Shown here: positions 42,323 through 51,347 of the stretch, piece after piece
Numbering within the stretch: the stretch's first letter is position 1
Layout: each line of letters opens with the position of its first letter
Origin: Lachnospiraceae bacterium
Lineage (GTDB): Bacteria; Bacillota; Clostridia; Lachnospirales; Lachnospiraceae
DNA length: 51,347 nt
Reading direction: 5' to 3'
NCBI GenBank assembly: GCA_030825115.1
Contig: JAPJQL010000018.1
Span: 13,987 to 65,333 of the forward strand
Translations under genes and position numbers: made by a program
Notes under the pieces: generated by a model
Database searches by the model: none
Seen by the model: only the letters and a program-made list of their open reading frames with translations
What the model was told of the DNA's origin: nothing

Positions 42323-42360
42323 AATGAGGGACTCTGGAGACAGGGTTCCTCATTTTATTT
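42323..42360 (+). terminator. Intrinsic terminator after the wall-binding genes
   Basis: AATGAGGGACTCTG (42323-42336), loop GAGA, and CAGGGTTCCTCATT (42341-42354) form a 14-bp stem with two G-T pairs, followed by a T-rich tail. Confidence 0.85.
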
Positions 42361-42443
42361 CATAGAAAGTTGTGATAGAAAGCTTTTGAAATAACCGGAA
42401 GTTATGATTCTGATTCCAATCTTATATACTTTTTCGCAATAAA

Positions 42444-42471
42444 TTCCACATCCACAGTTGAAAAATATAAT
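42444..42471 (+). promoter_or_regulatory. Possible promoter of the leuB-ilvD-ilvB-serCA cluster
   Basis: TTCCAC (42444-42449), a 16-bp spacer and TATAAT (42466-42471) lie 75 bp before leuB. The leader that follows has no T-box specifier or antiterminator signature that I can see. Confidence 0.4.
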
Positions 42472-42545
42472 CAAATGCGCTAAACTGAAAAGAAACACAC
42501 TGCGGCGTAGTAAAGCAGAGGACGAAATGCAGAGGAGACCAGGCG

Positions 42546-43640
42546 ATGGATTGTAAGATTGTGACGATTCCGGGAGACGGAATCGGACCGGAGATTGTCC
42601 GGGAAGCGTGTAAGATATTAGATCAGGTTGGAAGCGTGTATGGACACCGCTTTGATTATACGGAGATTCTGATGGGAGGATGTTCCATCGATGCGTATGG
42701 AGTGCCGTTGACGGATGAAGCCCTTGAGACGGCAAAGAAGAGCGATGCGGTCCTGCTTGGAGCTGTCGGAGGCGACGTGGGGAATTCCAGATGGTACGAC
42801 GTGGCGCCGCATTTGAGACCGGAGGCGGGACTGCTTGCCATCCGCAAGGGGCTGAACCTGTTTGCCAATATCAGGCCGGCATACCTGTATCAGGAGCTGG
42901 CGGAAGCGTGCCCGCTGAAAAAAGAGATCATCGGCGACGGATTTGACATGGTCATCATGCGGGAACTGACCGGAGGTCTTTACTTTGGGGAGCGCCATAC
43001 CGAAGAGGTGGACGGCGTGATGCAGGCGACCGACACCCTTACATATAATGAGAACGAGATTCGCAGAATCGCCGTCAAGGCCTTTGACATTGCCATGAAA
43101 CGCAAGAAACAGGTCATCAGCGTAGACAAGGCAAACGTGCTGGATTCTTCCAGACTCTGGAGGAAGGTGGTCGAGGATGTGGCAAAGGATTATCCGGAAG
43201 TCACCTTAAGCCACATGCTGGTGGACAACTGCGCGATGCAGCTTGTCATGAACCCGGGACAGTTTGATGTGGTGCTGACCGAGAATATGTTCGGCGACAT
43301 CTTATCGGATGAGGCGAGCATGATCACCGGTTCTATCGGGATGCTGTCATCGGCCAGCCTGAATGAGACGAAATTCGGCATGTATGAGCCAAGCCATGGT
43401 TCTGCCCCGGACATTGCAGGCAAAGACCTTGCAAATCCGATCGCGACGATCCTTTCGGCGGCCATGATGCTGCGCTACTCGTTTGATCTGGATAAAGAAG
43501 CAGATGCGATCGAAGAAGCTGTGCAGAAGGTGCTGACGGAAGGCTACCGCACCGGAGACATCATGTCAGACGGATGTATCAGAGTGGGCACGGCGCAGAT
43601 GGGCGATCTGATTGCAGAAAGGATTACAGGAGGAAAATAA
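42546..43640 (+). CDS. leuB: 3-isopropylmalate dehydrogenase
   Basis: A 364-residue enzyme that oxidatively decarboxylates 3-isopropylmalate with NAD+ in leucine synthesis. Motifs: IPGDGIGPEIVREA at the N-terminus, RELTGGLYFGE (about 138-148), DKANVLDSSRLWRKVV (about 197-212) and EPSHGSAPDIAGKDLANPIATILS (about 281-304). It is the first gene of a biosynthetic cluster that lacks leuA and leuCD, which must lie elsewhere. GAGGAG precedes the ATG. The next gene starts 1 bp after the stop. Confidence 0.96.
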   Translation: MDCKIVTIPGDGIGPEIVREACKILDQVGSVYGHRFDYTEILMGGCSIDAYGVPLTDEALETAKKSDAVLLGAVGGDVGNSRWYDVAPHLRPEAGLLAIRKGLNLFANIRPAYLYQELAEACPLKKEIIGDGFDMVIMRELTGGLYFGERHTEEVDGVMQATDTLTYNENEIRRIAVKAFDIAMKRKKQVISVDKANVLDSSRLWRKVVEDVAKDYPEVTLSHMLVDNCAMQLVMNPGQFDVVLTENMFGDILSDEASMITGSIGMLSSASLNETKFGMYEPSHGSAPDIAGKDLANPIATILSAAMMLRYSFDLDKEADAIEEAVQKVLTEGYRTGDIMSDGCIRVGTAQMGDLIAERITGGK

Positions 43641-43641
43641 T

Positions 43642-45306
43642 ATGAAGAGTGATAACGTAAAAAGCGGGATGCAGCAGGCGCCGCACCGCTCTCTGTTCAA
43701 CGCGCTTGGTATGACAAAGGAAGAGCTTGCAAAGCCGTTGGTTGGTATCGTCAGTTCCTATAATGAGATTGTGCCGGGACATATGAACCTGGATAAGATT
43801 GTAGAAGCAGTGAAGCTTGGCGTGGCAATGGCAGGCGGAACCCCGATCGTGTTCCCAGCGATCGCCGTCTGCGACGGGATTGCCATGGGGCATATCGGAA
43901 TGAAGTATTCTCTGGTAACCAGGGATTTGATCGCGGACTCCACAGAGTGTATGGCGTTGGCCCATCAGTTTGACGCCCTGGTCATGGTCCCGAACTGCGA
44001 CAAGAACGTGCCGGGACTTTTGATGGCTGCCGCACGGGTCAATGTACCCACGGTGTTCGTCAGCGGCGGTCCGATGCTCGCAGGGCGGGTACAGGGTCAC
44101 AAGACCAGCCTCTCCAGCATGTTTGAGGCGGTGGGCGCTTATGCTGCCGGCAAGATGAGCGAGGAAGACGTGGAAGAGTTCGAGAACAAGGCGTGCCCGA
44201 CCTGCGGTTCCTGTTCCGGTATGTACACGGCAAACAGCATGAACTGCCTGACCGAAGTCCTTGGCATGGGGCTTCCGGGCAACGGCACGATCCCCGCAGT
44301 ATACTCCGAGCGGATCAAGCTGGCAAAACATGCGGGCATGGCGGTGATGGAGATGTACCGCCGGAACATCCGTCCGCGCGATATCATGACGAAGGAAGCA
44401 TTTTACAATGCGCTGACGATGGATATGGCGCTGGGATGCAGTACCAACAGCATGCTGCATCTGCCTGCGATCGCCCACGAGGCAGGCGTGGACCTGAATG
44501 TGGAGATCGCCAATGAACTGAGCGCAAAGACCCCGAACCTGTGCCATCTGGCTCCGGCCGGTCCGACTTATATGGAAGATTTGAATGAGGCGGGCGGCAT
44601 TCCGGCAGTCATGAAGGAAATCAGCAGCCTTGGTCTTTTGAACCTGGACTGCCTGACTGTGACCGGCAGGACCGTAGGGGAAAATATCGCAGGCGCAGTC
44701 AACAGAGATCCGGAGGTTATCCGTCCGGTATCCAACCCGTACAGCCCAACAGGCGGGATTGCCGTATTAAAAGGCAACCTGGCTCCGAAGTCCTGCGTGG
44801 TAAAACGCTCCGCGGTCGTTGCCGAGATGCTGGAGCATGAAGGTCCGGCGAGGGTGTTTGACTGTGAGGAGGATGCTATTGAAGCCATCAAGGGCGGCAG
44901 GATCGTGAAAGGCGATGTCGTGGTGATCCGGTATGAAGGACCAAAAGGCGGACCTGGCATGAGAGAGATGCTGAACCCCACCTCCGCGATCGCGGGCATG
45001 GGACTTGGCTCTTCGGTGGCGCTGATCACCGACGGACGGTTCTCGGGAGCATCCAGGGGCGCATCCATCGGTCACGTCAGCCCGGAGGCGGCAGTGGGCG
45101 GACCGATCGCACTGGTGGAAGAGGGAGATATCATTTCCATCAATATCAATGCCAATACGATCACCCTGAAGGTATCGGATGAGGAGCTTGAGGCGCGGCG
45201 GGCAGCATGGCAGCCGAGAGAGCCGAAGGTGACGACCGGTTATCTCAACCGCTATGCAAAGCTGGTGACCAGCGCAGAAAAAGGTGCGGTGCTTGAGGGA
45301 AACTGA
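43642..45306 (+). CDS. ilvD: Dihydroxy-acid dehydratase
   Basis: A 554-residue Fe-S dehydratase of the branched-chain amino acid pathway. The ATG at 43642 is preceded by AGGAGG; the in-frame upstream start at 43612 lies within leuB. Cluster-binding motifs are NCDKNVPG (about 120-127) and CPTCGSCSGMYTANSMN (about 183-199), plus the C-terminal GRFSGASRG. It converts dihydroxy-isovalerate and dihydroxy-methylvalerate to the keto acids. It lies between leuB and ilvB in the same direction. Confidence 0.97.
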   Translation: MKSDNVKSGMQQAPHRSLFNALGMTKEELAKPLVGIVSSYNEIVPGHMNLDKIVEAVKLGVAMAGGTPIVFPAIAVCDGIAMGHIGMKYSLVTRDLIADSTECMALAHQFDALVMVPNCDKNVPGLLMAAARVNVPTVFVSGGPMLAGRVQGHKTSLSSMFEAVGAYAAGKMSEEDVEEFENKACPTCGSCSGMYTANSMNCLTEVLGMGLPGNGTIPAVYSERIKLAKHAGMAVMEMYRRNIRPRDIMTKEAFYNALTMDMALGCSTNSMLHLPAIAHEAGVDLNVEIANELSAKTPNLCHLAPAGPTYMEDLNEAGGIPAVMKEISSLGLLNLDCLTVTGRTVGENIAGAVNRDPEVIRPVSNPYSPTGGIAVLKGNLAPKSCVVKRSAVVAEMLEHEGPARVFDCEEDAIEAIKGGRIVKGDVVVIRYEGPKGGPGMREMLNPTSAIAGMGLGSSVALITDGRFSGASRGASIGHVSPEAAVGGPIALVEEGDIISININANTITLKVSDEELEARRAAWQPREPKVTTGYLNRYAKLVTSAEKGAVLEGN

Positions 45307-45385
45307 ATAAAGATGCAGGATACAACCGCGGCAGATGCCGCTATGCAACTATAGACCAGCAGATACACAGAGAAGGAGTTTGACG

Positions 45386-47131
45386 ATGGCAGAATACAAA
45401 GCACCAGATACGCAGACCCCGGATACCGCGCCAGAGAGCAGAATGTTAAATGGTGCGGATATCGTAATTGAATGCCTGAAAGAGCAGGGAGTAAAAACCG
45501 TATTCGGTTATCCGGGAGGCACGATTTTAAATATATACGATGCGCTTTACAGGCATCAGGATGAGATCACCCATATCCTGACTTCCCATGAACAGGGGGC
45601 TGCCCACGCAGCAGACGGATATGCGAGGGCGACCGGAAAAGTCGGAGTCTGTATGGCGACTTCGGGACCGGGAGCGACCAACCTGGTCACGGGCATCGCA
45701 ACCGCATATATGGATTCCATCCCGATGGTGGCGATCACCTGCAACGTGGCGGTCAGCCTGCTGGGGAAGGACAGCTTCCAGGAGATCGACATCGCCGGTG
45801 TGACGATGCCGATCACCAAATACAATTTTATCGTAAAAGACATCAATAAGCTTGCCAGGGTCATCCGCCGGGCGTTTACCATCGCCCAGTCTGGAAGGCC
45901 GGGACCGGTGCTCATCGATATTACGAAGGACGTCACGGCGGCAACCTGTGAGTATACGCCGATGGAGCCCGAGCCGATCGTCCGCGAGACGAGCGAGATC
46001 CGCGAAGAGGATATCGAGAGGGCATTGGAGCTGATCCGCAAATGCGAAAAGCCGTTCATCCTCGTAGGAGGCGGCGCGATCGTAGCGGACGCCGCAGAGG
46101 AGCTTCGCACCCTGGCGCACCGGATTCAGGCGCCTGTGGCAGATTCTCTGATGGGCAAGGGGGCGTTTGACGGGACCGATGAGCTGTACACCGGAATGGT
46201 GGGTATGCACGGAACCAAGACCTCCAACTTCGGCATCACCGAGTGCGACCTTCTGATCGTAGCGGGAGCGCGGTTCAGCGACCGCGTGGTGGGCAATGCA
46301 TCCAAGTTCGCTAAGAATGCCAAGATCCTGCACATCGATGTGGATTCGGCGGAGATCAATAAAAATATCAGGACCCATGCCTCAGTCATCGGAGACTTGA
46401 AGGTGGTGCTCAGGAAGCTGAACTCCCGTTTGGATCCGATCAACCACGACGAGTGGATCGCCCACATTGAACGGATGAAGGATATGTATCCGCTCCGCTA
46501 TGACAAGACCCAGCTGACAGGACCTGCGGTAGTGGAGGCAATCTACGACCTTACAAAAGGCGATGCGGTGATCACGACGGAGGTTGGCCAGCATCAGATG
46601 TGGGCCGCCCAGTTCTATCAGTATAAGAAGCCGAGGACCTTTATCACGTCAGGCGGCCTGGGCACGATGGGCTATGGCCTGGGGGCTTCCCTGGGAGCAA
46701 AGCTGGGCTGCAGGGATATGGGAAAACCGGATACGCTGGTGTTCAACATTGCCGGAGACGGCTGTTTCCGCATGAATATGAATGAGATCGCCACCGCCAC
46801 CCGCTATAATATCCCGATCATCCAGGTGGTCATCAACAACCACGTGCTGGGCATGGTGCGCCAGTGGCAGACCTTGTTCTACGGCAAGCGGTATTCTCAT
46901 ACAGTATTAAATGACTCCGTGGACTTTGTAAAGCTGGCAGAGGCTATGGGGGCAAAAGCCTACAAGGTGACATCGCTTGAGGAGCTCAGACCGGTTCTGG
47001 AGGAGGCAGTCTCTTTGTGTGCTCCGGTGGTGATCGAGTGCCAGATCAACTGCGATGACAAGGTATACCCGATGGTGGCGGCAGGCGCTCCGATCCAGGA
47101 TGCGTTTGACGAGACCGATCTGAAGATTTAA
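45386..47131 (+). CDS. ilvB: Acetolactate synthase large subunit
   Basis: A 581-residue ThDP enzyme. The ATG at 45386 follows GAAGGAG. The catalytic Glu lies in TSHEQGAAHAADGYAR (about 66-81). The cofactor motif GDGCFRMNMNEIATATRYN lies at about 458-476. It forms acetolactate and acetohydroxybutyrate, the first committed step of valine and isoleucine synthesis. No regulatory subunit gene (ilvN/ilvH) follows, which is unusual for a feedback-controlled enzyme; a small subunit may be encoded elsewhere. Confidence 0.95.
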   Translation: MAEYKAPDTQTPDTAPESRMLNGADIVIECLKEQGVKTVFGYPGGTILNIYDALYRHQDEITHILTSHEQGAAHAADGYARATGKVGVCMATSGPGATNLVTGIATAYMDSIPMVAITCNVAVSLLGKDSFQEIDIAGVTMPITKYNFIVKDINKLARVIRRAFTIAQSGRPGPVLIDITKDVTAATCEYTPMEPEPIVRETSEIREEDIERALELIRKCEKPFILVGGGAIVADAAEELRTLAHRIQAPVADSLMGKGAFDGTDELYTGMVGMHGTKTSNFGITECDLLIVAGARFSDRVVGNASKFAKNAKILHIDVDSAEINKNIRTHASVIGDLKVVLRKLNSRLDPINHDEWIAHIERMKDMYPLRYDKTQLTGPAVVEAIYDLTKGDAVITTEVGQHQMWAAQFYQYKKPRTFITSGGLGTMGYGLGASLGAKLGCRDMGKPDTLVFNIAGDGCFRMNMNEIATATRYNIPIIQVVINNHVLGMVRQWQTLFYGKRYSHTVLNDSVDFVKLAEAMGAKAYKVTSLEELRPVLEEAVSLCAPVVIECQINCDDKVYPMVAAGAPIQDAFDETDLKI

Positions 47132-47175
47132 TCAGGTAAGCAGCAAATTAACCATAATACAAGGAGGAAGAAACA

Positions 47176-48261
47176 ATGGGAAGAGTCTATAATTTTTCAG
47201 CAGGACCAGCCGTATTGCCGGTGGAAGTCCTGAAGGAAGCCGCAGAAGAGATGCTGGATTACAGAGGCACCGGCATGTCAGTTATGGAGATGAGCCATCG
47301 ATCTAAGGCTTTTGAGACGATCATTGGAGAAGCGGAAAGCGACCTTCGTGAGCTGATGAATATCCCGGACAATTACAAAGTCCTGTTTTTACAGGGCGGC
47401 GCCCATTTACAGTTCTCCATGATTCCGCAGAACCTGATGAAGAACGGCGTGGCTGATTATATCATCACCGGTCAGTGGGCAAAGAAGGCGTTCAAGGAAG
47501 CGCAGAAATACGGCAGGGCTGTTGCCGTGGCATCCAGTGAAGACAAGACGTTCAGCTATATCCCGGACTGCTCGGACCTGCCAATCGACGAGGATGCGGA
47601 TTATGTATACATCTGTGAGAACAATACGATCTACGGCACCAAATTCAAAACCCTGCCGGATACCAAGGGCAAGACCCTGGTGGCAGACGTTTCTTCCTGT
47701 TTCTTGTCTGAACCGGTGGATGTGAGCAAATATGGCGTCATCTACGGCGGCGTTCAGAAAAATATCGGACCGGCAGGCGTGGTGATCGTGATCATCCGTG
47801 AGGATCTGATCACAGAAGACGTGCTTCCGGGAACTCCGACCATGTGCCAGTACAAGACTCACGCGGACGCAGGCTCTCTCTACAATACTCCGCCTGCCTA
47901 CGGCATCTACATCTGTGGAAAGGTGTTCAAATGGCTGAAAAAGCAGGGCGGACTTGCAGCCATGAAGGAGTACAATGAGAAGAAGGCGAAGATCCTGTAT
48001 GATTTCCTGGATGAGAGCAGGCTGTTCAAAGGCACGGTCGTGAAGGAAGACCGTTCCCTGATGAATGTTCCGTTTGTGACCGGCGATGCAGAGCTGGATG
48101 CGCTGTTCATCAAAGAGGCGAAGGCTGCGGGCTTTGAGAACCTGAAAGGGCACAGGAGCGTAGGCGGCATGAGGGCCAGCATCTACAATGCAATGCCGAT
48201 CGAAGGCGTTGAGAAGCTGGTAGAGTTTATGAAAAAGTTTGAGGAGGCACACCAGGCATGA
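47176..48261 (+). CDS. serC: Phosphoserine aminotransferase
   Basis: A 361-residue class V PLP aminotransferase. Motifs are YNFSAGPAVLPVEVL at the N-terminus, LFLQGGAHLQFSMIPQNL (about 70-87) and the Schiff-base lysine in YGGVQKNIGPAG (about 193-204). It converts 3-phosphohydroxypyruvate to phosphoserine. AAGGAGG precedes the ATG. It overlaps serA by the ATGA quadruplet at 48258-48261. Confidence 0.97.
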   Translation: MGRVYNFSAGPAVLPVEVLKEAAEEMLDYRGTGMSVMEMSHRSKAFETIIGEAESDLRELMNIPDNYKVLFLQGGAHLQFSMIPQNLMKNGVADYIITGQWAKKAFKEAQKYGRAVAVASSEDKTFSYIPDCSDLPIDEDADYVYICENNTIYGTKFKTLPDTKGKTLVADVSSCFLSEPVDVSKYGVIYGGVQKNIGPAGVVIVIIREDLITEDVLPGTPTMCQYKTHADAGSLYNTPPAYGIYICGKVFKWLKKQGGLAAMKEYNEKKAKILYDFLDESRLFKGTVVKEDRSLMNVPFVTGDAELDALFIKEAKAAGFENLKGHRSVGGMRASIYNAMPIEGVEKLVEFMKKFEEAHQA

Positions 48262-49418
48262 AAAAAATCCATTGTTTAAATGCAATTTCCAAATATGGCA
48301 CCGACCTGCTGACTGATGAGTATGAGCTGACCGATGAGCTTAACGAAGCCAACGGCATTCTTGTCCGGAGCGCATCGCTGCATGAGACTGTATTTCCCGA
48401 TTCCCTGATGGCGATTGCCCGCGCAGGCGCAGGCGTCAACAACATTCCGCTGGATGCATGTGCAGAGAAGGGCATCGTGGTATTCAATACGCCGGGCGCC
48501 AATGCAAACGGCGTAAAAGAGCTGGTGATCGCCGGTATGATACTGGCATCCCGCGATATCGTGGGCGGTATTGAGTGGTGTCAGTCCATCAAGGAAGACC
48601 CAAATGTGGCCAAGGCAGTGGAAAAGGGCAAAAAGGCGTTTGCCGGATGTGAGATCAAGGGCAAGAAGCTGGGCGTCATCGGTCTTGGGGCGATTGGCGC
48701 AGAGGTTGCGAACGCAGGCGTGTCCCTGGGGATGCAGGTGCTTGGCTATGACCCGTATATCTCCGTCAACGCGGCGTGGATGCTGTCCCGCAGCGTAAAG
48801 CACGTGACCAGTCTGGATGCAATCTATGAGGAGTGCGACTATATCACGATCCATGTGCCGCTGACAGACGGCACGAGGGGGATGATTGACAAAGAGAGCC
48901 TTTCCACGATGAAGGACGGCGTAGTTATTTTGAATTTCTCCCGTGATACGCTGGTAAATGAAGACGATATGGCGGAGGCGCTTGGAGCGGGCAAGGTGAA
49001 AAAATATGTGACCGATTTCCCGAATCCCAAGTCTGCCAATATGGAGGGAGCGATCGTGGTTCCCCATCTTGGAGCATCTACGGAGGAATCCGAAGACAAC
49101 TGTGCGAAAATGGCAGTCCAGGAGATGATGGATTATCTGGAGAACGGCAATATCCGCAACTCCGTAAACTATCCGTCCTGCGATATGGGCATCTGCAAGA
49201 CAGCCTGCAGGCTTGCCGTGATGCACCTGAATGTGCCGAACATGATTGGTCAGATAACCGGTACGCTGGCATCCGGCGGCATCAACATCTCCGATATGAC
49301 CAACAAGAGCCGTGATAAATATGCATATACGCTGATGGATCTGGAAAAAGTTCCGGATGATGCGACGATTCAGAAACTGAATGCGATCCAGGGTATTCTG
49401 CGGGTGAGGGTGGTATAA
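48258..49418 (+). CDS. serA: D-3-phosphoglycerate dehydrogenase
   Basis: A 386-residue NAD-dependent dehydrogenase that starts serine synthesis. The NAD motif GVIGLGAIGAEVA lies at about 135-147. The catalytic Arg/Glu/His are in the DRGM-like TDGTRGMID, the DFPNP region and VPHLGASTEE. The C-terminal 65 residues form an ACT-type domain (MIGQITGTLASGGINISDM), which suggests serine feedback. Translation is coupled to serC by a 4-bp overlap. The DUF1015 gene begins 1 bp after its stop. Confidence 0.96.
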   Translation: MKKIHCLNAISKYGTDLLTDEYELTDELNEANGILVRSASLHETVFPDSLMAIARAGAGVNNIPLDACAEKGIVVFNTPGANANGVKELVIAGMILASRDIVGGIEWCQSIKEDPNVAKAVEKGKKAFAGCEIKGKKLGVIGLGAIGAEVANAGVSLGMQVLGYDPYISVNAAWMLSRSVKHVTSLDAIYEECDYITIHVPLTDGTRGMIDKESLSTMKDGVVILNFSRDTLVNEDDMAEALGAGKVKKYVTDFPNPKSANMEGAIVVPHLGASTEESEDNCAKMAVQEMMDYLENGNIRNSVNYPSCDMGICKTACRLAVMHLNVPNMIGQITGTLASGGINISDMTNKSRDKYAYTLMDLEKVPDDATIQKLNAIQGILRVRVV

Positions 49419-49419
49419 G

Positions 49420-50664
49420 ATGGCTACGGTAAAACCATTTTGCAGTATCCGGCCAAATAAGGAAGTGGTGTCCAAAGTGGCAGCACTTCCTTATGATGTC
49501 TATAACCGGGAAGAGGCGAAGGCGGTGGTCGCGGGCAATCCGCTGTCTTTTCTCAAGATCGACCGCGCCGAGACGCAGTTTTCCGACGATGTGAGCATCC
49601 ATGACCCCAGGGTGTATGAAAAGGCGCGCGAGCTTTTGGAAGCCTGGATTGCAGACGGAACGCTGGTTTCCGATGAATCTGAATGTTATTATATCTATGA
49701 ACTGACGATGGACGGAAGGACACAGACGGGGATTGTCGCCTGTGCCGCCGTCGATGATTATCTGGAGCACGTGATCAAGCGCCATGAGTCGACCAGGGAG
49801 GAAAAGGAACTGGACCGCATCTGCCACGTGGACGTGACGGATGCCCATACCGGTCCGATCTTTCTGGCGTACCGTTCGGATGAAGGACTCAACCGGATGA
49901 TCAGTCTCGTATGTGGGACAGAAGCGCTCTATGACTTTACTGCGGAGGATGGGGTGCGCCACCGGGTATGGAAGGTCAGTGACACAGAGCTGGTGGAGAA
50001 GATGCAGGCGCGCTTTGCGGCAATCCCTGCACTCTATATTGCGGACGGTCATCACCGCGCCGCTTCTGCGGTAAAGGTAGGGCTCAGGCGGCGGGATAAG
50101 CTGCCGTATTATACGGGAAAGGAGCCGTTTAATTTCTTCCTTTCGGTTCTGTTTCCCGATGACCAGCTGATGATCATGCCCTACAACCGGGTGGTGCGGG
50201 ATCTGAACGGATACAGCAAGGAGGCGTTCCTCCGGGAAGTGGAGGCGCGTTTCCAGGTGATCCGGTTGGGGAACATTCAGTACCAGCCAAAGGAGAGGCA
50301 TCAGTTTGGCATGTATCTGGACGGGGACTGGTATGCCCTGCGGGTCAATCAGGAGTTGGTAAACGAGAGCGACCCGGTGAAGGGGCTGGATGTCTCCATC
50401 CTGCAGGATGTGCTGCTCGGGCCGGTGCTTGGGATCCGGGATCCGCGGACCGATGAACGGATTGATTTTATCGGAGGGATCCGGGGGCTTGCAGAGCTGG
50501 AACGCCGGGTGGCGGAGGATATGGAAGTTGCGTTTTCCATGTACCCGACCTCGATCCGGGAGTTGTTTGCCGTGGCGGACGACGGCTTTTTGATGCCGCC
50601 CAAGTCCACCTGGTTTGAGCCGAAGCTGAGGAGCGGGCTGTTTATTCATAAGTTGACAGAATGA
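49420..50664 (+). CDS. DUF1015 family protein
   Basis: A 414-residue soluble protein. Family landmarks are the N-terminal VAALPYDVYNREEA, the IKRHESTREEKELDR segment (about 117-131) and the ADGHHRAASA motif (about 205-214), whose two His residues look like a metal or phosphate site. Its biochemical role is not known to me. It follows serA by 1 bp, so it is in the serine operon. From memory, DUF1015 genes are often found beside serA and serC in clostridia, which suggests a serine-metabolism or quality-control role. The gene ends 2 bp from the convergent subtilase stop. Confidence 0.93.
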   Translation: MATVKPFCSIRPNKEVVSKVAALPYDVYNREEAKAVVAGNPLSFLKIDRAETQFSDDVSIHDPRVYEKARELLEAWIADGTLVSDESECYYIYELTMDGRTQTGIVACAAVDDYLEHVIKRHESTREEKELDRICHVDVTDAHTGPIFLAYRSDEGLNRMISLVCGTEALYDFTAEDGVRHRVWKVSDTELVEKMQARFAAIPALYIADGHHRAASAVKVGLRRRDKLPYYTGKEPFNFFLSVLFPDDQLMIMPYNRVVRDLNGYSKEAFLREVEARFQVIRLGNIQYQPKERHQFGMYLDGDWYALRVNQELVNESDPVKGLDVSILQDVLLGPVLGIRDPRTDERIDFIGGIRGLAELERRVAEDMEVAFSMYPTSIRELFAVADDGFLMPPKSTWFEPKLRSGLFIHKLTE

Positions 50665-50666
50665 TT

Positions 50667-51347
50667 TTAATCTTTCAATAGTTTTTCCACGTCCAAAAGT
50701 CCCCAGCCCTGCTGGTTCTGGGGAAGACCAAGGTCGGTGCACCTTTCCCGGAGACGGAGTTTGACGTCCCGGTTGGACATGTCGGGATATTTTTCGAGCA
50801 GGAGGGCGATAGCGCCGGAGACCAGGGGAGTGGCCATGCTCGTGCCGCTTTTTGTGGTGTATTTGCCCGCCTGGTTGGAACAGCTCATGACGGCGGCTCC
50901 GGGTGCTACCACGTCGGGCTTGCAGATGCAGGAGCCGGTGGGACCTCTGCCGGAGTAGTCCACCATGCGGCTGCCCATGACGTTGACTTCCTTATTATCG
51001 TCGGAGCAGCCGACGGTGATGACTTTACGGCTGATGCCGGGGGTGGTGATGGTTCCCCTTCTTGGCCCCATGTTGCCTGCGGCGACGACAACGACAAGAC
51101 CGTCGTCCCAGGCATCGTTGACGCCGCGGACAAGGGCGGAATTTTCCCCCATGCTTTTGCGGGAGAGAGAGCCGACGGAGATGTTGACGATGCGGATTCC
51201 AAGCTGTTTTCGGTTCTCCCTGATAAAGCGGAGACCGGCCAGGACATCGGAGGCGAATCCGTTGCCCCGTCTGTCCAGTACTTTGACGGGGATGAGGTTG
51301 CAGCCGGGGGCGACCCCGTGGTAAAGTCCGCCGCTGGCATGGCCGTC
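50667..51347 (-). CDS. Subtilisin-like serine protease (S8), partial
   Basis: The 3' portion of an S8 peptidase gene; the 5' end lies beyond the right edge. The readable 226 residues begin DGHASGGLYHGVAPGC, just after where the catalytic His motif is expected. They include the oxyanion-hole Asn in VVAAGNMG and the nucleophile Ser in SGTSMATPLVSG. The C-terminus ends WGLLDVEKLLKD with no extra domain. The reading frame is open to the window edge. The catalytic Asp and His and any signal peptide cannot be assessed. Confidence 0.92.
   Translation of the reverse strand, partial: DGHASGGLYHGVAPGCNLIPVKVLDRRGNGFASDVLAGLRFIRENRKQLGIRIVNISVGSLSRKSMGENSALVRGVNDAWDDGLVVVVAAGNMGPRRGTITTPGISRKVITVGCSDDNKEVNVMGSRMVDYSGRGPTGSCICKPDVVAPGAAVMSCSNQAGKYTTKSGTSMATPLVSGAIALLLEKYPDMSNRDVKLRLRERCTDLGLPQNQQGWGLLDVEKLLKD

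Noticed and set aside
42361..42545. T-box or leucine attenuator leader before leuB
   Set aside because: No T-box consensus, leader peptide with Leu codons, or terminator/antiterminator pair was recognisable.
2886..45328. Identical 16-mer ATGCAGGATACAACCG at 2886-2901 and 45313-45328
   Set aside because: One exact 16-bp match in about 51 kb is close to what chance allows (roughly 0.3 expected), and the flanks do not match.
49282..50742. 486-residue open frame antisense to DUF1015 and serA
   Set aside because: It crosses the ends of three real genes and has no family-like features.
1..51347. CRISPR array, tRNA, rRNA or prophage genes
   Set aside because: No regularly spaced repeat array, cloverleaf, ribosomal sequence, integrase or phage structural gene was found while reading the window.

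Overview
The window reads as a chromosomal segment of a gut-type Firmicute, most likely a Lachnospiraceae/Clostridium clostridioforme-like species. This is inferred from moderate GC content, strong AGGAGG-type ribosome sites, an orphan sugar ABC transporter without its own ATPase, a MarR-MATE pair, DUF1292 and DUF1015 proteins, choline-binding-type wall repeats and sigma-54 regulation of amino-acid catabolism. No phage, integrase, intact insertion sequence, rRNA, tRNA or CRISPR array was seen.

Layout. 1-240: two copies of a 66-bp direct repeat. 240-2595: an FRD-type flavoprotein and a wrecked Rpn-family nuclease gene. 2983-7271: an RpiR regulator and a sugar-type ABC operon (lipoprotein and two permeases), whose promoters share a 27-bp segment. 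7425-9969: a helix-turn-helix protein coupled to a small HipA-like kinase (a possible toxin-antitoxin-like pair), then an acyltransferase. 10036-19670: the most coherent block. It holds a cysteine-desulfidase-family gene, a sigma-54 activator, a PatB/MalY C-S lyase, a DAACS symporter, RidA and a glutaredoxin-like protein, with textbook -24/-12 promoters in front of both transcription units and rpoN itself nearby. An autoregulated-looking Fic gene sits between the operon and rpoN. 19737-24907: a TetR regulator, an MMPL/RND transporter and an exported coiled-coil partner. 24977-29797: a wall-binding DUF1266 protein, a HAD phosphatase, a MATE transporter and an M18 aminopeptidase. 29872-33255: gltX and a MarR-MATE operon. 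33341-33459: a very long near-perfect hairpin. 33486-39201: EamA exporter, small membrane protein, GNAT, UvrD-like helicase, CobO/BtuR-type adenosyltransferase, DUF1292 and EAL genes. 39381-42305: DedA, GT4 glycosyltransferase and two small wall-binding proteins. 42546-50664: leuB-ilvD-ilvB-serC-serA-DUF1015. 50667-51347: a subtilase cut by the window edge.

How the parts work together. The best candidate for an incompletely described system is the sigma-54 block. The symporter lacks the arginine that binds acidic side chains, so it probably imports a neutral or sulfur amino acid. The C-S lyase and the desulfidase would release pyruvate, ammonia and sulfide, and RidA would clear the 2-aminoacrylate made by the lyase. 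The activator gene lies between the two -24/-12 promoters, and TTGACCA/TGGTTGA words lie upstream of both. Second-tier candidates are the HTH/HipA-like kinase pair, the Fic gene bracketed by a shared 11-bp word, and the 119-bp hairpin at 33341-33459.
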